64,000 nt of DNA from Gnetum montanum (GCA_015680685.1 MNCI01021399.1:478664-542663); one strand, 5' to 3'. Positions 24,347 through 35,370 are shown, counted from the first letter of the stretch. Notes: a model not told the origin generated them from the sequence alone. Translations and numbers: made by a program.

Positions 24347-25338
24347 TGATGAGATGCAATATGCACAAGCCATGATATCACGTATGCGATATCATGACCA
24401 CCACGATATCGCATCCCCTGTGATATCGCGTACGCGATATCGCGTCGTCAGCTACGATATAGCGTACGCAATATCGCAGTCCACCACCAAATCTATAAAT
24501 AAGAGGTAGCACTCCCCTCATTTCTCATCCTAGGCTAGAAGTAGCGAAGCTCTGGTGGATTGATCATCCCAGAGATAGAATATTTTCCATGTGCCCATAG
24601 TAGGAATCCCCCAAGTGAACGGTTCTTTATTCGAGCAGCTTTGTACCTGAACGCAAGTTGTGTACGGCAATAAAGATGAGCTTTGTGGATAAACCTTACA
24701 GTACATGGATAGGTTTATTTAATGTTATTTATTGCTTTCCTAGTAACGTGGCATGAGTACGACTTGGTTACAAGCATTGACGAATGTGTACGGCTAGCCA
24801 AGGAATTGGCTACTCATCGTGATTAGATTCTTTCACCCTTACCTCCTAGAACATGAGACAAGTACGACTTGATTACAAGAATCTATGGATGTGTACGGCT
24901 AGTTAAGGAATCGGCTGCTTGTCACACTTAGGCTAGTTAGGTGCCTCAATACGACCACTTCAAGCACGTGCATTACGTGTGGTAATCCCAGTAATGATTA
25001 GCGTTTGGTAGCCACAGTTGCACAGTTCAGGGTGTGTACGGCAAGTGGGAACGGATGCTGAAGCTAGGGCTTAGTGTTGTAGTTAGAGTTAGTTTTAGTC
25101 TCTCAACCCTTCACCCCTTAGCATAGGAGATAAACCAGAAAGACCAAAAAAAATCATATACCTTGGACTTACTTAACCATACACCATGACAAGAACAAGT
25201 AAGTTTGGGAAGACAACGATTAATTAACCCCAAGTGTTCCTTGCGGAATTTAGGCATTTAGTCTACGGAGTTCGACTAGATCGCGCGTGCTACGCTCATT
25301 TCGTATGGTTGAGTGTAGGGGTACCTCGCCACTCATCA
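24347..25338 (+). repeat. Element C 3' LTR
   Basis: 992 bp, TGATGAG...CTCATCA, followed by the target duplication ctatc (25339-25343). Its U3 holds six to seven GATATC-type palindromes (24,360-24,480), more than the 5' LTR. TATA (tctataaata) and AATAAA are in the same relative positions. Confidence 0.93.
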
Positions 25339-25343
25339 CTATC

Positions 25344-26399
25344 CATTGTGTTATGTTGCCCACTATGTTATGCTTCCTGTATCCGGTGTACCATAGCAAC
25401 CCCATCAGCATACCAAGCTGTAGTGTAGCAAGTATAGCACCAGAGTTGGCCATTTTTAGCAATTTTCATACTTAGCATATTTTCTACATTTTTACACTTA
25501 GCCATTTTTCTACATTTTTATACTTAACTACTTTTTTGCTACTAGCAAACTTAGTCATTTTTTTTGCAGTTCTTAGAGTTAGCCATTTTCTGCAAACAAC
25601 AACTCTCACAACCCAATCTATGAATATGAATCCAGATCAACCTTCCACATTGGTGTCTAACATATTTGACACTACAATCTAGCCAAAGCATGCCACACTA
25701 AGCCATGAATAGTAACTTTTTTTATGCCAAAATCCAAGTAGGATTACTAGTGAATTACCTTGATTTGGAGGAAAAATAGGACTATGAATGAGTCCATTGG
25801 AATGGATGGGAGTACAACCCCTTCTTGCTTGACATAATCCCACTCACCAAGTCCTACCACCAGTTGTTGTCCCCCAACTCATCCATGCAAACAAGTATGA
25901 TACAAGGACAACCTACGAGGAAGCCTCACAGAAAGAGGAAGATGAGTTCAAGGCCTACTCCAAACATGAGAGCCATCCCTGCACCATATTCCAACAACCA
26001 CTTCCTACTACAGCCCCTCCTCAGTTCAGTCCATCCTCTTTGAGATGGTTACCATGCCAATTCAGCCTTCCTCACAAGAAACTAATGCATTTTCCCAACA
26101 TCATGCTCATGTAGGAGCCACCTCCCAGCCCCAAACAACTCAGGCATCCTAAGTACCACTTGTCTCATTGGTGTCTATAGTGTCCATCCAACCCACTCGT
26201 GTGTGGCCTACTTTAATCACTACACCCACCACTTCACCAACACATCAACAATTATCTGCTATGATGTTAAACTGGCAACACCCATCCACTATGATGTAAA
26301 CTAGCAACAACCATCCGCTACGATGCTAAACTGGCAAAATCCACAACCAACAATTCTACCCTATGTTGTGCAATAAACACAAGCCCAAATAATGTAGTT
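25344..26399 (+). pseudogene. Element B satellite remainder and gag N-terminal region (broken)
   Basis: 25,344-25,435 continues the satellite interrupted by C. Then comes an A/T-rich leader with repeats of the form tagccatttt-ctacattttt. From about 25,624 a gag-like reading (MNPDQPSTLVSN) is possible but stops occur quickly. 25,830-26,150 is Pro/Ser/Gln-rich. 26,255-26,340 has three units of the kind atgatgttaaactggcaa, a phrase that returns at 29.5-29.7 kb. No clean frame. Confidence 0.5.
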
Positions 26400-27010
26400 A
26401 GTTGGCACATCCTCAAGCTTGGATCAGGCATTCTAGCTAATCCAAAGCTTGATAGAGGAGATTAACTGACTCAAGGCTATCTCCTCTGACACCATCAAGG
26501 TGGTGGATTTCTACTGGGATGATCCCATAAGTCCTACGGTACAACCTCTAACTCTTCCAATTGGGGTCCAGCTACCACAATTTACCAAGTACAATGGTGA
26601 AGGAGATCCCAATGCACACTTGGTCACATTTTGATCTGAGTGCCCACTCCTTCAAGCTTGGCCACATGCCATCATGTGCGTGTTCCCCATATCACTCACT
26701 AGTAAGGCCTTAGACTGGTATCACATGCTATCCAAGGCCTCAATCTCCTCTTTAGAGGATCTCATAAGCCATTTTATGACATGCTTCAGGTACAACCTAA
26801 AGCTTGAAGCACCCTTGACTAGCTCATGCAGGTTAAGTAGGGGCCTCTAGAGCCCATGCCAAAATTCCTCCAACATTGGAATGTTGCATTGAGTGAAATG
26901 CATGAACCCCTAGTAGAGGCACATCTACTAGCCATCTTCAAAGGTGAAGTAAATGACTTCATTAAGTCCAAACTGTATTATCTAGATCCAAAGTCTCTTA
27001 GCCAAGCCTT
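26400..27010 (+). pseudogene. Element B gag core domain (broken)
   Basis: The frame reads QLPQFTKYNGEGDPNAHLVTF, then CVFPISLTSKALDWYHMLS and SISSLEDLISHFMTCF, matching the retrotransposon gag core (Pfam Retrotrans_gag style: F-x-Y-x-G-x-GDP, then A-x-x-W(Y)-x-x-L and S-x-x-L-x-x-x-F). Stops after VTF and in the following SSCRLSRGL stretch break it. Gag would assemble the particle. The wording differs from Athila gag in A and C-F, supporting a separate (Tat-like) lineage. Confidence 0.8.
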
Positions 27011-28480
27011 TTCCTAAGCAAAAAGCATAGAGGAAGCAACGCAAGCTAGCAATGACCTAGCTTATGTGGCCTACAAAAACCAACATGCTTACAAGCAAAA
27101 CACAATAGTAGCAATAGTGGCCGCAAGCACAAAAGTAGCTAATTGAGGCCCAACAGCTAAGCAACCCAAGGCCCTAGCTGACAAAACTACCAACTCGCCT
27201 ACATCGACAAGGGCCACCCTAAGGCCCAACTTTCAGCGCAAGGACTGCTCAAAGTATACACCACTACCAATGAAACCCTCTAAACTACTAGAGTAACTCT
27301 TGAAAGTAGGGAAAATCCAACACAAACATGTATCAGTGATACCTGCCAAAAACATGATAGGTATTGTGAACTACTAAGGAACCCTGCTTCAACAATACCA
27401 AACAAGCCCCTAGTTCCATAACATTTTAAATTGCACCAATATTGTCATTACCACTAATTGGCTGGTCACAGTACAAACAACTATCGTGCTTTGCAGGATG
27501 ACCTACAAAGAATGATAGAACAAGACCAACTAGTACTCAACATGGTGAATCAATCTAGCACAGACGATGCCTCCTATGTCATAAGCTCCATTAGCATAGG
27601 TGGCAAGCCCAAACTTTTGCAACAACCTTTTGTGATCCATGTGCCTCTTAACAAGGCAAGGGTCCCCTTAGCCTCCACAAGTAAGAGGTCTTCCTTTATT
27701 ATCAAAGTGCCACCTAGGGCACCCACAATGCTCTTTTTGGTCAAGGTTGCAAACCAATCATTTGCTAAGAAATTAAATTGGCATGATGCAGCAAAAACAA
27801 CCACTAAGCAACCTTTCATTATCAAGGTTCCACAACAAGTTGGTCACACAATAACTCCTAAGGCACCCTTTATCATAAGGATGCCACAACGTGATGGCCC
27901 CTTACCTACCTGAAGCCCAACAGTGGGCAACATCTTAATCTCTCCTCCCTCGAGGGTCAACCCCACTAGCAACCTAGGTAGGCCCACCAAATGGCAACAC
28001 AAGAGGAAAAATGATCACCTCGCAACCCCCAAGGTTGAAGCAAAGGCCACAACTAGTAAGCAACAATCAAACACTAGGGTCCCTACCCCAAGTTGGCCAA
28101 GAAAACCAAGCCCAAGTCCCATCCCCAAGAGATCTGTCTCTTAAGCCACATGGAGGAAATCAAGGCCAACACAACAACCCATGACAAGGACTTCGTAACT
28201 ACACTAACCCAGGTGAAACAAGCACTTAAGAAAAAGAACACAACATTGAGCTTGTATGACCTAGTCATGACCTCATCTACTCACTACCAAGCATTGACAT
28301 AGATCTTGGCCTCCATTCTTATAACAAAGGACATCCCTGTAAATGAGACATCCATCCATGCAACAATGTTGTCCCCTACACCACAAGAATTAAATTCAAC
28401 ATCCCTAGTGTTCTGTGACAATGCAGTCAAAGTCAATCCCAAATGAGGGGAGGTCACTACAGCTCCACTATTCATTAGCA
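27011..28480 (+). pseudogene. Element B gag C-terminal / linker region
   Basis: It contains one longer open piece, 27458-27913 (151 codons), with a thrice-repeated module of the kind PFIIKVPxQ / PFIIRMPQR: at least four copies of a hydrophobic-Pro motif spaced 20-40 residues apart. Around it are stops and frameshifts. The Lys/Pro-rich segment at 27,960-28,140 could be nucleic-acid binding. No zinc knuckle is seen. Confidence 0.55.
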
Positions 28481-29286
28481 TATGTGTTGGGCAGTGTACC
28501 ATCTGCAAAGTGCATGTCGATGATGGTGCAACAACAAACGTAGTCTTGTACTCCGTCATCGACAAGCTAGGCTTGGTAGATGAAATCAGGCCAACCAAAA
28601 CCATGTGTCTAAAATCCTTCAATAGATCACATGTCATAGTCAGGGGCATAATCAACTTAGCCTTTGTAGTAGGAGAGAAATTCCTCACCAGTGTAGATTT
28701 CACTGTCATAGAGGAGATGTTAGGTTTCAACATGATTCTAGGTAGGCCTTGTCTAGCCCAACTAAAGGCCATATCCTCTCCCATCAACCAAGAAATCTAC
28801 CTTCCATACAAAGATGGTCAAGTTATCATCCATGGTGATGATGCATCCTCTTCTATTATCCATGACATAGACATGGTGCAAGTTTCGGAAGAGGAGTTTC
28901 TTGGTGGTACACCTACAATAACCAATGCAGCACCTAAGGTTAACACACCCAAGCAAGTGGTTGAAGCAAACAACCTCCCAGAGGACACTAAACCTTACAT
29001 ACCCCCTAATCCACACTTGATTAGGAAGCAACTATGTGATCAAGACTTTTCCTTGGCCAAAGACACGTTAAGCACCAGCTCATCCCTTGCCTCCATTGGC
29101 CATGCATTTTTGGTTTTCTCTTGGGTTGCATTTGTTCATGCATTTACATTTCACCTGCTTACTTATTTTACTCACTACTTCACTTTGTTTACATATTTCT
29201 ACATTGTTTACACATCCATCTACTTAGCTTATGCATTACATTTGAAAAATAATAAAAACATATGGCCCGAAAAGACCTTAAACTAG
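28481..29286 (+). pseudogene. Element B protease-like ORF with hydrophobic tail
   Basis: Open frame 28510-29286 (258 codons, upstream frame closed). Residues 4-8 read DDGAT, the DGA/DGG-type retropepsin active site used in Tat elements in place of DSG; the flap and C-terminal part follow, ending with MILGRPCLAQLKAI (the LGRPW block of the family). The ORF then runs on without RT sequence into about 50 residues rich in Phe, Tyr, Leu and Thr (near 29,090-29,240) that look membrane-spanning. They may simply be translated pyrimidine-rich DNA. A stop at 29286 ends the coding part of B. Confidence 0.72.
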
Positions 29287-30819
29287 CTTAGGACCTGAAA
29301 TGGCCTAAAACTATCACTTTTTGCATTACTTTCCTTTCATTCATCCATTTTAACTTTATTTATGACAAGTGTTGCTTGATATTGTTTTCTTTCTAGTTGA
29401 TTTTTGTAGGATCTTGTAGGCACACAGCATAACCATGCATGCAACATCACACCTTACACAAGCAAGGTAAGCACCACTCCACTATGACTATAAACCAACA
29501 CAAATTATCCTTGGATCATGACATTAAATTGGCACAATAGCTTGTCCTTGGGTCATGACGTTAAATTGGCACAACATCCACTATCCTCTATGACATTAAA
29601 TTAGCATCCAACAGTCTGCTAGGACTATAAACTAGCACATCATGGTCTGCCAGGATCTTCAACTATGTTCACAGTCTGCTAGAACTATAAATTGGCATGT
29701 TGTTAATCTTTTGGACTGCTTCCCATCAGTGTAGCCTTTGGAGCACTCACAACATCATCGCCTCCCACCATTTTGGTGACCTTTTGGAGCACTTGCCATT
29801 AGTGTGGCCTTTAGAGAGCTCACAGCATCATCACCCTGGCACCTTCATTAGCTTCTTGAGAATTTGCAACTGGCACAACATTTGATGCATTTATGGCATC
29901 TTTGCATCTAGCACCTATAACATCTTCACATCTGACATTTGCACTTGCATTTCACGTTGTGTGGTTTTCTTGTCTTCTTGGAGTTGTGTTTGCAGGATGA
30001 AACCTCAGAGGTGTTCATACAGAGATGCATCTCATTGTAGCAACAAGTCACCACATTGCTCTGATGTGCATAATTGGACTAGTTCAGCCACTCAAAAGTG
30101 CACATCCCCCTCATCCCTATTACAACCTATCCACATCCACTTCGTCATCCCATATCCTCTCATCTCCCACATACTCATGATTACACATCCCTTGGATGCA
30201 TACACACTGTGATGTATATGGCATTCTCTTCACATCAACTATAGAACCTATGGTTGATGTAACATAACTCATCCTATTGGAAGCCTTTGTTGCATGGTCA
30301 AAGCCTAGGTGGATGTAACACAAATCATCCCTAGAAAACAAATCCCATCTTCTCGATGGCCAACTTATAGCTACCATTCAGTAGTAAGCTGAACCTAAAG
30401 AAGGTTCACCTCATAACTCAAAAAAAAACAATGGGGAAAAGCACATTCTCAAGAAAATTGACAACATTGTAGATTTGCAATTGGCCTAGCCTTGGATCAA
30501 CTTTGATGCTCTCATAAGCACTCTGATGAGAGGTTAACATTTCAGGGGCAAACCACTTCATGCCACGATCACTGTCAGCCATGTTGAATTTGCATCTTAC
30601 ATCATGACCCACTATTTGCATTTCATTCCCATGGTTCAAATTTCATCTCTCTATCATTACCTATACCCCTTTGTCCCTTAGCATAACCTTATTCTCATAT
30701 CACTCTTGAGCATGGTAAAATGACATCCGATCTTGTGCCGATGAGTGATGTTAGTGGCATGTTTGCTATGGTGTTTTGTAATTCTTTGTCGATGTTTCTC
30801 AGGCCACTCTTCTAGACGT
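29287..30819 (+). other. Element B 3' non-coding region
   Basis: 1.5 kb with no RT, RNase H or integrase in any frame. 29,480-29,700 contains four to five units built on atgacattaaattggcac; 29,700-29,830 contains an imperfect duplication (ttttggagcac...gtgtggccttt...cacaacatcatc). A minus-strand open stretch at 30639-30418 has no recognisable family. Confidence 0.6.
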
Positions 30820-30836
30820 CAACAGAGAGGGGCCAT
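30820..30836 (+). promoter_or_regulatory. Polypurine tract, element B
   Basis: caacagagaggggccat directly precedes the right LTR (tgaaacac at 30837), as expected for plus-strand priming. Confidence 0.7.
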
Positions 30837-32277
30837 TGAAACACCACAAAATTTCGAGTCTCAGCATCTCAACTAAAAATTTGGCTAAGTGTCAAAACGG
30901 TGGCACTTTGCCCATATTTTTTCAAGTGTTGAGTGTAGTTAGCTCTAGCTGCCATATTTGCAAAATTTTTCGAAGTGTCAGAATGATGGCACTTTCTACA
31001 CCATATTATGCTGCATAGCGTAGCGTAGCATAGCACCTTGATATTTTGTGTAGCATAGCACACCTATTACACTATGTAGCGTAGCACAGTGTAGCACCCT
31101 GTTACACTACGTAGCATAGCACCATTTCTACTGTAGCATAGCACCCTGTTACATTGTGTAGCGTAGCACACTTGTTACTCTGTGTAGCGTAGCATGCTTG
31201 TTATGCTATGTATCATAGCAAAGTGTAGCACCTTGTTATGCTGCATAGTGTAGCACCATGTCTACTACAGTGTAACACCCTGTCACGCTGCATAGCATAA
31301 CACCATGTCTACTGCAACATAGCACCCTATCTACTATAGCGTAGCACCCTATCACATTACAACGTAGCACCCTGTCATACTGCGTAGCATAGCATCATGT
31401 CTACTATAGTGTAGCACCCTATCTACTACAGCATAGCACCCTTTCCAACATTGCATCCAGTGTCCCGTGTCCTGCATGTAACATGGGATGAGCGTGGTCC
31501 CACCCATTACATTGCCACATGGCACTTGATCCACATTTTTGGCTAACTCTAACCCTATAAATACCCCTACATCCTAGTGTTTCAGGAAGGTAGGGGAGAA
31601 GAGAGATGGTGGCTTCCATTCTTGACCAGTAAGGTAGTTAGCACTTCCATTTTGACATTTGGCACTTTGGCATCTTGGCACTTAGCTTCATGGGCAAACG
31701 AGATTTAGAGCACACCACACTGACAGAGAAGCATAGCTACACCGCATGGTACATTGTAGCCTCATTGCAACCCCATGGAACATCACATGTTACATCATGG
31801 CTACCAACCCAACAAGCTCAGTCCAACATAGTGAGCACCAGAATTCACGGCCTGACACCATCAAGGCTATGACTATGCTCCCACTACACCTATTGTACAC
31901 TATGTATACCTTTGTGAATTAGCTACGCTCCCTCTTTTGGGCTGGTGCACTTCTATTCTCAAATTTTATTACATTTCTCAAGCATTTTTCTTTAGTATCT
32001 AGTGCAACACTTGTGTTTTCTTGATTTTTTCATACATATTTGCATGTTCACATCACATTTCTCAAGTTGGGATACCTTGCTACGCTCTAGCTTTTCTAGA
32101 CCTAATGCCCACGCATAATGTAGTATAAACTCTTCTCACACATGGTCATTTTAACACCACATAAGTCCTTGTTTGATCGAAAAGATTGTTGAAGGCACCC
32201 CATTTCTGTTTTCTCCAGCACAACCATCACATGGATTCGAGGTTAGGCTATATGCCTGTGGACCTCTCAGTGTTCCA
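30837..32277 (+). repeat. Element B 3' LTR
   Basis: 1.44 kb, tgaaacac...gtgttcca. It has the same order as the 5' LTR: conserved head, satellite (about 31,005-31,450), TATA (cctataaata, about 31,553-31,562), U5. Right after it (32278) the gag of element A resumes. Confidence 0.88.
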
Positions 32278-33146
32278 ACCACTGAAGTTTTCAGATGCTA
32301 CATATTCTTGATCACCTTCATCACAATTATTTCAATGGTGGCTTCTATGAGAATCAAAAGATGAAAAGGAATTTTCAGAATTAGATGAAAAGGATGGAGA
32401 GGAAGCTGGACTGCCACTGCAGCCACGATGTCTACCACCATGTTTTCACTCATTATGACCACCATCCTTAGATTCTTTGCTATTTTGATGTTTGCCTAAG
32501 TCCCTACCTTGACTGTCGCTTTTTTCCAAACCTATTTTACGAATAGTGGAGTGCAAGTTCAGGGTCACACCCTCATCATCAATAATAGGGGTGGAGAATC
32601 TTCATGTTGAAAACCTTCAAAGGGAGGATCCTCATTGTCATCTTGATTTAGCAGGAACAAGGGATTAGTGTAATGTTTTCCCTTCATAGCCTCATGGAGC
32701 TTTTCTTGATGTCAATTTAACTTACGTTTTGTTTTAGTGGGATAGTAGTCCTAAGTTTCATAACCATTCACAACATATTCCTCGTGAAGATCTGAGATGC
32801 CCAGCTTCTTAAGGATTTGAAATAGCATCCCGAGTACAAATCAATCAAGGGGCAAGACAATGTTAACCTCCATATCATGTCATTGCAGCTGTTCATCCTG
32901 ATGTAGGATGAAGGTGAAGTCTAGTACATACTCATTTGGATGAGTATATACCACTTTGCACTCCTGTGGGATTGATAGTTTGACATCTTCATGTATGTGG
33001 GAAGAAGAAGATATTTTGCAAAACGAATAAAATTATCAGTGTGCTTAGTAGTTTATATGTCATTGAGAGTGATGTTAACCTTGAGTTCATCCAACAATAT
33101 AAATAATATTCACTAATCCTAGATAGCGCACATTTCAACAAAAAAA
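32278..33146 (-). pseudogene. Element A gag, N-terminal part (broken)
   Basis: On the minus strand, beginning just inside the PBS, it parallels the D gag start: a YTHPNEYVLDFTFILHQDEQL block (plus coordinates about 32,960-32,880) equals the THLDKYIPNFTFILHQDEQL block of D. An acidic stretch, an Arg/His/Gly run and a Ser-rich stretch (about 32,400-32,350) follow. The frame is cut at 32278 by element B and continues at 15959. Stops occur throughout. Confidence 0.75.
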
Positions 33147-33165
33147 GTTCCTGACAACAATGCCA
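33147..33165 (-). promoter_or_regulatory. Primer-binding site, tRNA-Asp type (element A)
   Basis: The minus strand reads tggcattgttgtcaggaac, one base beyond the LTR end at 33167. It is the tRNA-Asp-complementary site with several C-to-T/G-to-A changes. Confidence 0.78.
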
Positions 33166-33166
33166 A

Positions 33167-34091
33167 TGATGAGCAGTGAGGCATCCCTATGCCCAACCAT
33201 ACAAATTACAAGCTTTCAAGCAAGATCTGATCAAATTTTGCGGACTTTATAGTTTTCGGTGTACTAGTCTTCTAGGGAGTGAATCTTTGCCTTAAGATTA
33301 ATCATTGTCTTCCCAATTACACTTGTGATATACATTGGTATGGTTAAGTGTAATTAAGGGATCTAATTTTTATCATTTTGTATTTTATGATTTGGTGTTT
33401 AGAGGAAGATAAAAGTAATTGGATTTAAATAATTTAAATTAACTAATTAATTAGTATCTAACTAGTCCTAACATAAGCATCTGGTCCCACTTTCTACACA
33501 TGTCCTAAACCCACGTATCCACTATTGGGTTACCAAGTGCTATGCTACTAGGTGTACCAAGCAATAACACTATTGGGATTACCAAGCGAGTACATGTTAC
33601 ACTTAAAGTAGTCGTACTTATGTGTTTAATTTATCTTGCTTATCTTGCTCAATTACTTCATTAACTTAATTACTAGAAAGCATCTAATAAATAATTGAAA
33701 ATATTAAGTGCATAAATGAAATATTTAATCTATCCAGAATGCTGCAAGGTTTATCAAAAAGCTCATCTTTATTGCTGCATATACTATTGTGCTCAGGTAC
33801 AACAATGCTTAAATAAAGATCCCTACACTCAATGACTCCTACTAAGGGCATTTAAGAGAAAAATTCTAACTCTCAAATGAACAAACTACAAGAGCTTTGC
33901 TACTACTAATATTTTGTTGTCATAAATGTAGCTAGAAGGCATGTATTTATAGGAAAAATACGGACATTGCGTTGATGGGACCTCGTCGACACATGATATG
34001 ATGCATTGATAAAGCTTCATCGATGAGACCCAATCGATGAGGCTGCATCAATGAGGCTCATCAATGTAACCAATAAAACTACAACTCATCA
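33167..34091 (-). repeat. Element A 5' LTR
   Basis: 925 bp, minus strand TGATGAG (34091) ... CTCATCA (33167). U3 has four to five CATCGATGAG-type palindromes (34,080-33,965), TATA cctataaatac (33953-33943), and the AATAAAGATGAGC block shared in position with C and D LTRs. The U3 palindrome type differs from the GATATC type of C, D, E and F. Confidence 0.85.
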
Positions 34092-35304
34092 ACTCTCAAA
34101 TTAACATCGAACATTGCTAGGATGAAGTTGAGGAATTTAAGAAGCCAATAGATGATGTCAAACACTAAGGAAAAGGTGGATTATGATTTGATAAAGGTCC
34201 TCAAAGTGGTGATGCTAACGTTAGCATCAATGTCACCCATACTTAGCCAAAATCTTGTAATTTTGATCCAATTGTTACCTTGTGCTTCCAAGATCCTGTT
34301 TGGCATGCAAATTGATATCAAATGCTAGTAAAACAATGTGTAGGAATCTATGAAGCTAAGGAATGCTATCAAATGATGAACATGATGAATAATAAGGGGA
34401 AAATGTGGGTCTTGTAAGCACTAATACTCATGCTAATATTGGCATTATTGTTAGTGGGATTTAGTGAAATTTCCCACATTTTCCCAAGTTGACATTGTTA
34501 ACCTTTGAAACACTAAAGGTGAAGCTAAAATGTATTGGGATGAGGCTCACAAAATGTTGAGGAGTTTGCAAAGCCAAGAGGAAAATGTCAAATGTCAATC
34601 CTAAGCACCTAGGACCATGCTAATGTCATCATGGTGGTACTGGCACTAATGTTGATGTCAATGTTAGTGCCACTTGCAAAGTTAGAAAATCTTTAAACTC
34701 CAAATTGCCAAAACTACCAAATCACCATTTGGAAAGCTAAAATTAATGTTCATAAGTTGCCAATAAGCCTAGAAAGGTAGGGAAAGAGTCGAACTATCAG
34801 TAGGATAGGCCCTAGGGGCACTTGAGGACTCATTTTTGTTGTTGACATTGACATTGATGCCTAGAGTTAGAATTTTTTCATGTCCTAGGATTAAATTGTC
34901 TGAAAGTACCAAGTTTAATCCTTGTGATGCCATGGAAGCCTAGGATGCATTGTTTAGGGTCTCATGAAGTCTAATTTGGTGTCGAAATGTAGTTTTGTGG
35001 GGCAATGTTGACAAAGTTGCAGTTAATATGGAATCCACATTAGCTCCAACACTTAGAAAATTTTTGATTTTGGAGTTTCTCGAGGTCATCAAGAATGAAT
35101 TTCATAAGTTGGATTATGAACTTGGATAATGCCTAGAGGTCTCCAAAAGTTGTCAATGTGCCTCAAAGTGTTAAATTGTAATGTTCAATGCTCATACTTG
35201 TGTGGGGATAATACTAAAGTTACATTCAACTTGGTCATTAGTGAACTAATAAAGTGGGTACAAAAAAAATATATAGTCCAATTATAACTTTATAATTCAA
35301 CATT
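34092..35304 (-). mobile_element. Repeat X, right part
   Basis: It shares phrases and order with 4.3-5.05 kb (gctaacgttagcatcaatgtcacc; ttgatatcaaatgc; atattggcatta). It is taken as the continuation of the repeat interrupted by element A. Non-coding; right boundary uncertain. Confidence 0.4.
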
Positions 35305-35370
35305 ACCTCCAAAAATTGAACCTATAACTTGAAAATTTTAAATCAAGAGTCTTACCATTAGGCTAACAAT
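35305..35370 (-). repeat. tRNA-like sequence, probable SINE head
   Basis: The minus strand has an A-box-like TTAGCCTAATGG (35366-35355) and, about 33 nt later, a B-box-like GGTTCAATT (35322-35314). That is the internal pol III promoter spacing of tRNA genes. The stems are not clean enough for a working tRNA. Plant tRNA-derived SINEs start this way, but I see no defined 3' tail. Confidence 0.45.

Larger units (their letters stand above)
18001..25338 (+). mobile_element. Element C: Athila-type gag-protease element lacking RT/IN
   Basis: 7.34 kb: LTR 18001-18928, PBS 18930-18947, gag 19070-20976, Pro-rich linker, protease about 21.6-22.4 kb, non-coding 3' region, PPT 24332-24346, LTR 24347-25338, flanked by the exact 5-bp repeat ctatc. 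The coding part jumps from protease to the 3' non-coding block within about 20-30 bp near 22,320-22,345, at the same place as in element D, so about 3 kb of RT-RH-IN present in E is missing. The element is therefore non-autonomous by structure; its reading frames also now contain stops. Confidence 0.9.
15960..32277 (+). mobile_element. Element B: Tat-like LTR retrotransposon with gag and protease only, containing element C
   Basis: Two long direct repeats (15960-17452 and 30837-32277) bound it, with inverted ends tgaaacac / gtgttcca. A purine tract (agagagggg) lies just before the right LTR. Internally, after removing nested element C (18001-25338), there is a gag domain (26.4-27.0 kb), a gag tail (27458-27913) and a retropepsin (28.5-28.8 kb), but no RT, RNase H or integrase up to the right LTR. 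It sits inside element A's gag in the opposite orientation. I could not find a matching target duplication (tcttg on the left, accac on the right), so ends may have decayed or recombined. Confidence 0.8.
5058..34091 (-). mobile_element. Element A: Athila-type Ty3/gypsy retrotransposon, split by nested element B
   Basis: Read on the minus strand the order is 5' LTR (34091-33167), PBS complementary to tRNA-Asp (33165-33147), gag N-terminus (33.1-32.28 kb), [insertion B, 32277-15960], rest of gag (15959-14161), protease, RT-RNase H, integrase, a 3' non-coding region, an extra broken ORF, a polypurine tract and a truncated 3' LTR ending near 5058. The domain order PR-RT-RH-IN is that of Ty3/gypsy elements. 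The tRNA-Asp primer and the RT wording (FKDHFPL, then GYNQI) fit the Athila clade. Every coding part carries stops, so it is dead. The 5327-8960 segment may instead be a further insertion (see that entry). Confidence 0.75.

Noticed and set aside
24358-24480. GATATC palindrome clusters as an origin or attachment site
   Set aside because: They occur only in the U3 of TGATGAG LTRs, always upstream of TATA; an LTR promoter module explains them better.
15955-32282. 5-bp target duplication for element B
   Set aside because: Left flank tcttg and right flank accac do not match; insertion is argued from the interrupted gag of A instead.
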